Shown here piece by piece: positions 1 through 9,508 of a stretch of 64,000 nucleotides of DNA. The DNA is from Cannabis sativa (Eukaryota > Streptophyta > Magnoliopsida > Rosales > Cannabaceae). Numbering within the stretch: the stretch's first letter is position 1; every line of letters begins with the position of its first letter. The stretch lies in the NCBI RefSeq assembly GCF_029168945.1, contig NC_083601.1:30369660-30433659 (forward strand), read 5' to 3'. The notes under the pieces are model-generated. The model made no database searches and was not told the DNA's origin. It saw nothing but the letters and a program-made list of their open reading frames with translations. The translations under genes and the position numbers were made by a program.

Positions 1-582
1 AACAAGTCAATAGAGTGAATATGGTACTCAATTGTCTCATCTATGAATGAGTACATGTGGTGAAAATTGAGGGTTAAAACCGAAAGGTTTTTTAATGGAG
101 CTTAAGCTTAAGAAAACTCACTTAAGCTTAAGAAGTGTCTAAAGAGTGGTGAGACACTAAAACTCCACCTATATGGGCTAGAGGTGGTGCCGCCTCTTAT
201 GAGAATTGGGAGTTATTCTCTAGAGAGTCCATGAATTGGAATTTTGCACATGGCCATTAACGGTGCAAGAGCGAGACATGCAGTCTCAAGTGAGCATTAG
301 CAAGGGTGTGTGTGTTATCACCGGTTTGTATTAAAGGAATAGTGGTTCAATGCTACGGCAACCAAAATTTCATCAAACTTTGTGGTAATTACACTAAGAT
401 AAAATTCAAGTCGAAAGACATTTTATCTAATGCACCTAAGCAAGACTTCTTAAAAGTGTGTATTTAGTCAATCAAAGTGGGGGAATGTTATATTTTGATA
501 TAATATTTTTGATTGATTAAATAAATGTTACAAAAGTTACAGGTTTGTTACTAAAGAGATAATATTTAATCTAGTGGGGGAT
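1..582 (+). mobile_element. 3' internal tail of an LTR retrotransposon
   Basis: This non-coding stretch ends in a purine-rich run (GTGGGGG, about 574-580) immediately before an LTR-like sequence that begins TGTTATATT. A second, similar purine run lies at about 478-485 and is also followed by a TGTTATATT-like sequence. No coding domain is visible, so the call rests on the polypurine tract and the adjacent LTR. The coding part of the element would lie left of the window. Confidence 0.4.
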
Positions 583-1361
583 TGTTATATTATTTATCAA
601 TAATATAATGTGTAGATCAAATACATGTAACAAACTAATATGTAACACATGACATTATATATTATGTGTCATCATTTTGTAATATTTGGAGGAGTTGTTA
701 CTATGAGTAACTTCCACCATTATCACCAACTTTAAGAGTGTAAAAGGTGTTACACATCTTTATTTGAAATTCTTAATGGTATAGGAGTTATGGTGTGCAT
801 GAGTTACATCTCTATAGGAGTTATGGTATGCATGAGTTACATCTCTTTATTGAGTCCATAACATCCATGGAGGTTATGACTTATGAATTTTGAATTTCAA
901 ATGGTGATATCCTAAACACTATATAAAGGAGGTCTATGGTGCTCATTTGGGAGTAAGAGAAGAAGTTTTCTATCAAGAAAGCACATTGCTAGAAAACCCT
1001 AAAAGGCTTGATAATTCCCAAAGCTATTTCCTAGAGAGTTCCCTTAGTGCTTAGAGATAGAGGGAAATAAGCTTTTGGACAAAGGTGTAATACCTTGTTC
1101 AAGTCATGGTGATCCCTACTAATCTACACTCAAGGTTGTGAGTGAGTGTATATATATTATTCTCTTATTATATATATACATATTTTATATTACATGTGTT
1201 TTTATCTTCTTCTATATTTCTTATATATAATATATATAGTGTATATATGTTGTATATTATGTTGTTGTAACATTTATTTAATCTCTTTGTTGGTCCTTGT
1301 ATTGTATTACAATAGAGTTGTAATATCTTGATTTTCTTTCATTGTAATAAAATCTCTAACA
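583..1361 (+). mobile_element. Long terminal repeat (3' LTR) of a retrotransposon
   Basis: The block starts with TGTTATATT right after a polypurine tract and ends with CTCTAACA, giving the usual TG...CA ends over about 779 bp. A TATA box (ACTATATAAAGG, near 919-929) and a polyadenylation-like AATAAAAT (1347-1354) are in the expected order. Around 781-846 a roughly 33-bp unit containing GGAGTTATGG is tandemly duplicated. The partner LTR is outside the window, so neither target duplication nor LTR identity can be checked. Confidence 0.55.
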
Positions 1362-1431
1362 GTGTGTGTGTTGAAAGTTTTGAGTTCGAATTATGCATTA
1401 TAATATAGAAATGCTTAATTAAAAAAAATAG

Positions 1432-2563
1432 TGTAAAGTCTTTTTTTTTGGCAAGTTAGTTGACAAAATAATTTTTCCATTTATGGTAAGATTGCTATGC
1501 ATTCATATTCGAATTCTTGCCTTATAAATTCGGATTGTAGTTGCTCTTTTCCTTGTTTGGAAAGTTGCACTTTCAGCTGAACTTTCCTTTGTTGAAAACT
1601 TCTTAAAAGAGAAGCAATTCTTTTTTGGAAAGTTGTCTTTTTTAGGGAAACTTTGATTATTGCCTTTTCCTTATTGATTTCGATTGTATCTTGATACAAT
1701 CAGAATATCTAATCTGTTTTTGGCAGGAATCAAGCATTGATAGAGGATCGGACCCGATTATAGCAAGTTTTTCGATTCTGGTGTGATCTGCTGCGTCAGC
1801 ATCCGATTCTGATGTAGCAGATCGTGTTTTCTTAAGGAAAGTTTTTGTACAGCTGCTAATTCGAACTTGTGGTTGCCTCTTTGGTTTCTATGTTCTATAA
1901 ATAGAGCCTAGAGAGCAGCCATTCGAATTACCACTTCCATTATTCATTTTTTGCATTTATCTTTTGAGAGAAGAGAGTGTTTCTTTGTTTTGTGAGAGCC
2001 TAGTTGTTCATCTAGGTTCTAGTTGTTCTATTTCTGTTCTTACTCTATCCTAGAGGTTGTGAAGAACTACTTGACTGAACAAGAGATTGGTCTTCGGGAG
2101 AAGACTTGATAAAGCCTTACTTCGGGAGGAAGTAAGCACTTGGTCTTCGGGAGAAGACTTGTTGAAGCCTTACTTCGGGAGGAATTAAGCACTCACACTT
2201 CAAAGACGAAGGGAGTTCGGGCTTGAAGGTGTTTCAAGAAGTCAGATTCATAAAGTGGATTACAAAGGATTACGACAATACTTTAGAGGGAGTCTAAACT
2301 TGTTTAAGTCAATTGTGTTTGTAATTTTGATACTTTATTAATTAATTTCATTCTCTGGGCGTGGCCCCGTAGACTAGGAGTGTTCGTGAAAACACTGATA
2401 CCACGTATAAATCTCTTGTGTCAAGTTATTTATTTTTCTGCAAATATTTTATATTCTGCCTGTTCAGTTTTGCTGTAGCAGAATTACTTTCTGCTGCTGC
2501 AAACGCTTACAGTTTTTATATTTTCTTATATACAACTGACATTTGCAAAAACACGGTTTTTCA
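1432..2563 (+). mobile_element. Solo LTR (probable copia type) with AATAG target duplication
   Basis: The sequence begins TGTAAAG, ends TTTTTCA and is flanked on both sides by AATAG (1427-1431 and 2564-2568), a 5-bp target duplication. A TATA box (TATAAATA, 1896-1903) lies mid-element. The stretch 2355-2425, containing CGTGGCCCCGTAG and CCACGTATAAATC, resembles the R-U5 region of plant copia LTRs. No primer-binding site or coding region is attached, which fits a solo LTR left by LTR-LTR recombination. Orientation is taken from the TATA box. Confidence 0.55.
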
Positions 2564-2586
2564 AATAGTGTGAATGATAGAAGAAG

Positions 2587-2688
2587 AATTAATTAAGTTG
2601 CATATAAATAATTAATTTTGACTATCTACCACTTTTCAATTAATTAAGTTGCATATAAATAATTAATTTTGACTATCTACCACTTTTC
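2587..2688. repeat. Two-copy 51-bp tandem repeat
   Basis: Two nearly perfect copies (2587-2637 and 2638-2688), each beginning AATTAATTAAGTTGC and ending ACTTTTC, lie head to tail. It looks like a recent local tandem duplication. Confidence 0.9.
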
Positions 2689-2933
2689 AAGATTATTTGG
2701 CATATATATTAATAGATTTTTATGAACTTGGTTGGTGATATATATAGGGAGAGTTAGGAGTCTTTTGATCACTAGCTTGTAATAATAATGTGACATTATT
2801 GGAAATCTTTTTTCCATGGAATCATGTGTTTGGTGATCAGTACACAACAAAGTGGATCCCTCCTTCGGCTTCTTGAGTTGTTGTTGTGGTAATAAGTAGG
2901 TGCCAACTGCAAACATTCAAATTTTGCAAGTGA

Positions 2934-3187
2934 TATTATTATTTATTTGTTTAGGGAAAGAAAAAGAAAAAGATCAAAGGATGACAATATATATATTTCA
3001 AGAAGTACTTGACTTACTTGATAAATTCTTCCTTTCTTACTTATTAATTAGCCCACACTATATATAGGGACACGATTTTGTTCCGTAATGTACTTTCACG
3101 GAATGTATTCCGTAGTACATTAGATAGGTCTCAGGGTACGTTACTATTTTTTAACCCTAATTACCCCTAGATCAATCTCAGCCCTCA
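2934..3187. repeat. Left copy of the direct duplication flanking the CACTA element
   Basis: This 254-bp segment begins TATTATTATTTATTTG and ends CAGCCCTCA. It recurs at 6491-6767. Its last base abuts the first base of the CACTA element. It contains only the left part (3058-3187) of the MITE that is complete in the right copy. The right copy carries about 21 extra bases from a small internal duplication. Confidence 0.9.
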
Positions 3188-3369
3188 CACTACTACAATC
3201 TAAGCATTTAGCTTCCCTTTTTTCAATCTAATTTATAAAAAGGGAAGCTAAAAGGGGTGAAAATATCTGCATTGACATTTAGAGGCGGTTTTTTGGTAAA
3301 AACCGTAGGTATAGAGTGTATATATATCTATGTCGTCGGTTGGGGGTTGGGAAAAATTAGGGTTTTTTT

Positions 3370-3490
3370 TATATAACCCTATGGCGTCGGTTATTAGGTA
3401 TTAACCGACGCCATAGGTGCCACCTTTATTTGACACGTGGCACCTATGGCGTCGGTTAATACCTAATAACCGACGCCATAGGGTTATATA
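3370..3490. repeat. Nested palindrome in the left subterminal region of the CACTA element
   Basis: Two 54-bp arms (3370-3423 and 3437-3490) are perfect inverted repeats with a 13-nt loop. Each arm is itself palindromic (CGTCGGTTA ... TAACCGACG). A transcript would fold into a long hairpin. Confidence 0.9.
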
Positions 3491-5369
3491 TCGAACCCTT
3501 TCTGCTTCGTCTTCCTCACTTCCTCATTTCACACCTTGCTGAGCACGAAGAACAGCCACCCACAGCAGCCCCAAACCCACGAAAAAACCCTCGCCAACCA
3601 CCACTAAAACAACCTCATTCTCCCTCATTTCTTAACCATTTTACCCCATTTTTGTCTTAAAATCTTCTATTTTCTATACCTAAACCTATACTGTAAAAAA
3701 GTTTAGTTTTTTTCCCCTCTATATACTAAACCGAACCTATTATAAAGAAAGGTGGTGGGTATAACTCCGGCCACCGATTTTAGCGGAGAAAACGTTGAGT
3801 CTCAATGTCCATTAAGGTATAAATATGCTTTCTATTCATTTTATTTGTGTACATTGGTATTATTTCGTTTTTGTAAATTTTTTTAGAATTTTTTTTATTT
3901 TATTAATATTATATTGTGTGTGTTCTAGAGGTGGTCGGATTTTTGTAGCATTTTATCGCCGGATTGTGTTTATAAGGTAAATATTTATTAACTTGATATA
4001 TAATATATATGTATATATTTTGTGTTTTATTATTGAATATGTGTTTATATATATCTTGTGTGTATATACTATTTGTGTATTTGTATTGTATATATATTTG
4101 TTGTGAATGAGAATGAGAGGTAGTAGGAATTTAATTAGTTTAGAGATAAAATTTTAAAAATAATGGTAGTGTGAATATATAATTGATTATATATGTATAT
4201 ATATTTATATGTTATTTTTTAAAAAATTAACTATGAAAATTAGTAACTAGCTAGTAACTTGCTACTTTATTTAATAACTAGTAAGTAATTTAATAATTAA
4301 AATTTTAAATTGGTTGTATATTGCATTATGTTATTGGTTGTGTGCTAATATTTGAGGGTCGACATATTTCGGTGTTGATCGAATTTGCAATAGGTATATC
4401 CATCCACTAACCTTTTGTTAGTATAAATAATTATCAATGCATGCTTAGTTGAGTTTGAATATCTTAAATATTCATCCGTAGTGAAGTAGGTTTTGCGAAT
4501 ACATGTACTGCAGTCGGATGGGTGGATAAATTTTGTATTGTTTATGTTAGTTTCTTTATTCTGTATTGTTATATTTGTTTTGTTCGTTACTTTAGGCACT
4601 TTTAAAATTTTTGGGAACGTCCAATTACAGCCGTTATGCTGCCAAAATTTCAGTAGAATTTGGATCAAATTTTATTATAAAAAACATAAATGTTAAAGGA
4701 AAAGTACATAACATAAATAACTAGGTTATTACTCGCTAGTTGTAAGAAATTAGGTGACATAACACATTCATATTTGACTCAAAACATGTTCGTGTTAGTA
4801 GGTCTTTATATTTGACTCAAAACATGTTCGTGAAATTAGGTGATATTTGTTTTGTTTGTTACTTTAGGCACTTGTCTTGTATAATCTAATTGATGTGTCT
4901 ATGCATTTATTATACTTAGTAGGTCTTTATATTTGACTCATAATATGTTCGTGTTAGTACCATGATTATCAATGTCAAAGTTCATATTTGAAAGGTTCTC
5001 AAATTTTGTTTATTAATGGTATTAGGAAAATGTTATTAATAGATTTAAATTTTTTGGAAACGTTCAATTATAGCCGTTATGCTGACGAAATTTTGGTAGA
5101 ATTAGGATAATATTTGATTTTCGTTTCTCTTAAACTTGGTTGTTAGGATTTTATCGGAAGTGACTTTATCGGAAGTCAAGTACATAATTTTTGGTATAAG
5201 GTATGTTTTCTTTAACTTACTTTTATAAGAATATTTTTTATATATATTTAGATAATCCTTAAATACTTAGAGTAATTTTCGAATAATATTAATACATAGG
5301 ATAGATATTGTTGAGTGTTAATGATAGATATAGTAAGCTAAAAAAAATACAAAAATATTGGGATAATAT

Positions 5370-6060
5370 ACTAATTATTATACAAAATATAACTTAAAAA
5401 ATTATAAAAATAATAATAATATACTAGAAAAATACAAACCCATATTATAAAATTTAAATGTATAGAAATATTAAATTACATAAAAATTAAAATATTACAC
5501 ATTATTTTATTATTCAATAAACTAATTATTATACAAAACATAACTTAAAAAATTATAAAATTAATACTAATATACTAGAAAAATACAAACCCATATTATA
5601 AAATTTAAATGTATAAAAATATTAAATTACATAAAAATTAAAATATTACACATTATTTTATTATTCAATAAACTAATTATTATACAAAACATAACTTAAA
5701 AAATTATAAAAATAATAATAATATACTAGAAAAATACAACCCCCTATTATAAAATTTAAATGTATAAAAATATTAAATTACATAAAAATTAAAATATTAC
5801 ACATTATTTTATTATTCAATAAACTAATTATTATACAAAACATAACTTAAAAAATTATAAAAATAATAATAATATACTAGAAAAATACAAACCCATATTA
5901 TAAAATTTAAATGTATAAAAATATTAAATTACATAAAAATTAAAATATTACACATTATTTTAATATTCAATATACTAATTATTATATAAAATATAACTTA
6001 AAAAATTATAAAAATGATACTAAAATACTAGAATACAAACACATATTAATTATAAAATAT
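5370..6060. repeat. 151-bp tandem repeat array inside the CACTA element
   Basis: Units starting ACTAATTATTATA begin at 5370, 5521, 5672, 5823 and 5974, an exact 151-bp period. The first four are almost identical and the fifth is partial and more diverged. The unit is extremely AT-rich and non-coding. Confidence 0.92.
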
Positions 6061-6267
6061 AAAATATTAATAAAAAAAATACCTAATATACAAACATATA
6101 GAGCAATGTAAATTTGTATTTATTTAACTTTTTAATTTAATTTTATTTATGCTTTAATTTAATTTAATTAATAATACAAAAATAAATTTAGATTTTTAAT
6201 AAATGTAAAAAAAATATATTAATGAAAGCTGAAAAAAAATTTAGGAAACCCCTATGGAGTCGGTTAT

Positions 6268-6404
6268 TTTATAAAAACCGACGCCATATGTACCCCTATG
6301 GCGTCGGTTATTATTAAATAACCGACGCCATAGGGGTCCTATGGCGTCGGTTATTTCATAATAACCGACGCCATAGGGGTACATATGGCGTCGGTTTTTA
6401 TAAA
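6268..6404. repeat. Nested palindrome in the right subterminal region of the CACTA element
   Basis: Two 67-bp arms (6268-6334 and 6338-6404) are inverted repeats with about one mismatch and a 3-nt spacer. Each contains alternating ACCGACGCCAT and ATGGCGTCGGT modules matching those at the left end. Confidence 0.88.
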
Positions 6405-6490
6405 CCCTTTAGCGTCGGTAGCGAATTTCGCAAAAACCGACGCTGAAAGGGCTTAAAAACCGCCTCTAAAGGGGGTTTTTGTAGTAGTGT

Positions 6491-6767
6491 TATTATTATT
6501 TATTTGTTTAGGGAAAGAAAAAGAAAAAGATCACAAAAATATATATTCAAGAATTTTCAAGAAGTACTTGACTTACTTGATTAATTCTTCCTTTCTTACT
6601 TATTAATTAGCCCACACTATATATAGGGACACGATTTTGTTCCGTAATGTACTTTCACGGAATGTATTCCGTAGTACATTAGATAGGTCTCAGGGTACAT
6701 TAGATGAGTGTCAGGGTACGTTACTATTTTTTAACCCTAATTACCCCTAGATCAATCTCAGCCCTCA
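6491..6767. repeat. Right copy of the direct duplication flanking the CACTA element
   Basis: This matches 2934-3187 from TATTATTATTTATTTG to CAGCCCTCA, with a few substitutions and a 21-bp internal duplication (GATGAGTGTCAGGGTAC type). It starts one base after the CACTA right end and continues without a break into the rest of the MITE, so it looks like the ancestral arrangement. Confidence 0.9.
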
Positions 6768-6863
6768 TATCAAATAACTCTCTCATCTAACGGCTATCGT
6801 ACATCACGAAATACATTCCGTGAAAGTACAATCATAGAACAAAATCATGTCTCTATATATATG
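6618..6863. mobile_element. MITE with imperfect inverted ends
   Basis: The left arm (about 6618-6690, containing GGGACACGATTTTGTTC and TTTCACGGAATGTATTCC) pairs with the right arm (about 6785-6863, containing GAACAAAATCATGTC) as imperfect inverted repeats of about 70 bp. The element is non-coding. A truncated left-half copy is at 3058-3187 on the other side of the CACTA element. Confidence 0.6.
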
Positions 6864-6974
6864 GAATATTAATGTATGCATTTGTCCTGAATTTTATTTA
6901 AAAATAAAATAAAATAAACTGACGAAAACATGCATGCTCAAGTTTATATAAGGGTTTTTTTTAGTTTTAACCAA

Positions 6975-7890
6975 AAAAAAAGTAACAATATTACAAAAAT
7001 ACTTTCAGCTGGCCAAATAAATAAATATACAGCCTAAATAAAAAAATTACACAAATACCACTTACACACAATCCATGCTTCCTGGGCAACTATCGTGCAA
7101 CCATTGTGCAACTACGCAGCAACCCAACGCAACCGAAACGAAAATTCAATGAGAAAGTGAACCACCATTAATTCTGGCGACTTCACCTGAGAAGACGACC
7201 AGAATCAATCAAAACAGGGGCTGCTTCGAATTCATAAAAAAGGTGTAGAAAAACTACTATGAAACTAAAATTCAACTGAAAATCCAATTTAATTTGCATA
7301 AAACTAATGTCCTAACTTCAATTTTTAGATTCATGAAAGGCAGATCTCAAAAAGTTGAACATGAGTTCCCAAACAATCCAACTCAAGTATAATCCAAAAA
7401 AAAATTACATCAATACTATAGTAAAATGTTTATCCTGGTGTATTTTTGTTGTTTTATAAATTTCTAATGGTGAATTTATTCATATTAAATCATTAAGAGA
7501 CATGTAGATAGAGTTATGTACGTAGAAACACTGTTTTGATTTTTAATGTTTCACAATAGTTGCATTACAGTTGCCTAAACATTTTGCTAATAGTTATTTC
7601 GTCTGATTGAAACCATCGTCTGATGCAACCTTCAGCCAACCACCCAGCAACCACCCTGAAACTTTTGTCTGATTGAAACCCTCGTCTGATGCAACCTTTA
7701 GCCAACCACCTTCCAACCATCGTCTGATTCGTCTGATGCAACTACCGTGCAACCACGCAGCAACCACCTTGTAACCATCGTCTGATTGTGTAAGTGATGA
7801 TAGTGTAAGTGGTATTTTAGTAATTAAAATCACAATAAATGTTATCTTTACCTTATGGAGGTATTTTTGTAAATAAAATATCAATTTATA
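6975..7890. mobile_element. Non-autonomous element with long inverted ends (Mutator-like?)
   Basis: TTACAAAAATAC and ACACAAATACCACTTACAC at about 6989-7066 match, inverted, GTGTAAGTGGTATTTTAG and GGTATTTTTGTAA at about 7800-7876. This suggests 80-90-bp terminal inverted repeats around about 0.9 kb. The interior holds short CAACCATCGTCTGAT-type repeats (7600-7790) and no credible gene. The exact ends and target duplication were not resolved, so the superfamily is a guess from TIR length. Confidence 0.45.
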
Positions 7891-8522
7891 TTTTTTATGT
7901 AATAATTAGATAAATAAATAAATAAATTAGTGTGTAAAGAAATTTATTTAGACACACAATTTTTATACACAACGATGTCTAATTAGTTGCAACCATACAA
8001 TTTGAGTGAATATTATTACCCATATTCTTTGTGGATATATAATTTTTATTATAATAATATGACAAGAATCACACAAATTTAGAAATTGTTAATGCATGTA
8101 TTGATTAGATCAAATTCATTACTTATGCCATTGCATGCATGTGTACTTGATTTATGTGTGTTTCCTAACACATAATTATTAATTAATTAAAATTATAAAT
8201 AATGAGCATTAATTAAGCCCACCGTCCACGACCAATTCTTGAGAAATATATCCTGCCATAGAAGTTTAGAGAAAATTATCTTACTAAAAAATTTCACAAT
8301 ATAAAATTTGTTTCTTACTTTTCTTTGTTGGTTTCATTACTAATTAAATTCCTCACCATTATTTTTCTCTGCTACTCAATAAATGGCACTGATTTAATAG
8401 TATGTTTTTCTTTTTCTTCGCTTTCTGTGGTCAGTAAATGACACTGAGCTCTAGCAAAAAGAAATAAATGGGCACTGATTGCGCTGCATCCAAATATTGA
8501 GTAAAGAATGAGATTGATTTTA

Positions 8523-9006
8523 GGTGATGTTTGGTTCACCCTAATGGTAATCGTAATAGTAATGAATAGAGCCATTACATTGTTTGCTTTTCTCTTTTAA
8601 CTTTGGTAATCCATTACAATGTAATGGCTATTACATTGAGTATTGTAATGATGATTACATACCAAAACCAATGTAATCCCCATTACAATTACACCTATTA
8701 CAAAGAAAAAATATAATATTTTAATAAAAATGTAGTAAAAAATGTCAAAAGTCTATAAAACCTTTTTTTTTTTTTTTTGAATATTTTATAATTTTAAAAT
8801 AAAAGTAATAGGGTTATTTTGGTCCATATAAATTTTATTCCATTACATTCTCATACTAAACAAAACATAATAATTTTGATTACAATGTTTATTCCAACTA
8901 CAAATCAAACATTGTAAACAATTCCTATTACCATTCTTACTCCATTACATTACCATTACTATTACTATTACTATTACCATTACATTACACCAAACCAAAC
9001 ACCACC
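8523..9006. mobile_element. Tourist/PIF-Harbinger-type MITE, TTA target duplication
   Basis: The element starts GGTGATGTTTGGTT and ends AACCAAACACCACC, with inverted ends extending into ATGGTAAT/AATAGTAATG repeats. It is flanked by TTA on both sides (8520-8522 and 9007-9009), the target duplication typical of PIF/Harbinger. It is 484 bp, non-coding, with a poly-T run near 8766-8779. Confidence 0.72.
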
Positions 9007-9120
9007 TTACGATTTTTGGCTTTGGCGGTGGAGTAATTATATTAATAAGTGGTAAAAGAGAAAATAAAAAAGATAGTATTTATTTTGGTGTAAAATTTAG
9101 TTAAGTTATATTTTAGAGTT

Positions 9121-9508
9121 ATTAGAATTTTTGCTCCTTGAAATTTGACATGTACCAAATCATGCTCTTTGAACTTTTAAAGTCGTTAAAAATGCCTCTG
9201 AACTATTGAGATTGTTTGATTTAAGGACTTTTGTCTAATTTTAGTAAAAAAATCTAACATGGATGAAAGTTCAGGGGACATAATTTAGTACATGTCAAAG
9301 TTCGAGGGGCATGATTTGGTAGATATTAAAGTCTGGGGAGCATAATTTAGTACATAAACAATCACTGAAATAGTAAAATTGAATAAAATTAGACAAAATT
9401 TCTTTAAATCCAACAATCTCAATAGTCTATGAGGCATTTTTAACAACTTTAAAAGTTCAGGGGGCATGATTTAGTACATGTCAAATTTTAAAGGGCAAAA
9501 ATTCTAAT
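9121..9508. mobile_element. MITE with ~100-bp inverted ends
   Basis: ATTAGAATTTTTGC at the left end pairs with GCAAAAATTCTAAT at the right end, and the match continues for about 95 bp (TTTGACATGTAC, AAATCATG, TTAAAAATGCCTC). The interior repeats the GGGGCATGATTT motif. A degenerate relative lies at about 60085-60315. Confidence 0.6.

Larger units (their letters stand above)
3188..6489. mobile_element. Non-autonomous CACTA (En/Spm-like) transposon, 3.3 kb
   Basis: The ends are CACTACTACAA (3188-3198) and TTGTAGTAGTG (6479-6489), perfect inverted repeats of the CACTA type. Subterminal regions carry many copies of the ACCGACGCCATAGG motif arranged as nested palindromes, as is usual for transposase-binding regions of CACTA elements. 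The motif AGAGGCGGTTTTT lies near the left end (about 3281) and, inverted, near the right end (about 6457-6470). No transposase ORF is present, so movement would need help in trans. The middle holds short duplications (around 4620 and 5066, both containing AGCCGTTATGCTG) and a 151-bp tandem array. The usual 3-bp target duplication is absent: the flanks read TCA on the left and TTA on the right. Confidence 0.82.

Noticed and set aside
1146..1331. 61-codon Tyr/Ile/Leu-rich ORF
   Set aside because: Low-complexity translation of TATATA-rich LTR sequence.
4345..4668. 107-codon ORF inside the CACTA element
   Set aside because: No transposase or other motif, AT-biased codons, and a competing frame on the other strand.
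5370..6060. Regularly spaced repeats suggestive of a CRISPR array
   Set aside because: Units are contiguous 151-bp tandem repeats without spacers, in a eukaryotic genome.
7594..7884. 96-codon minus-strand ORF with Trp/Gly-rich repeats
   Set aside because: Generated by short repeats inside the Mutator-like element. No known domain.
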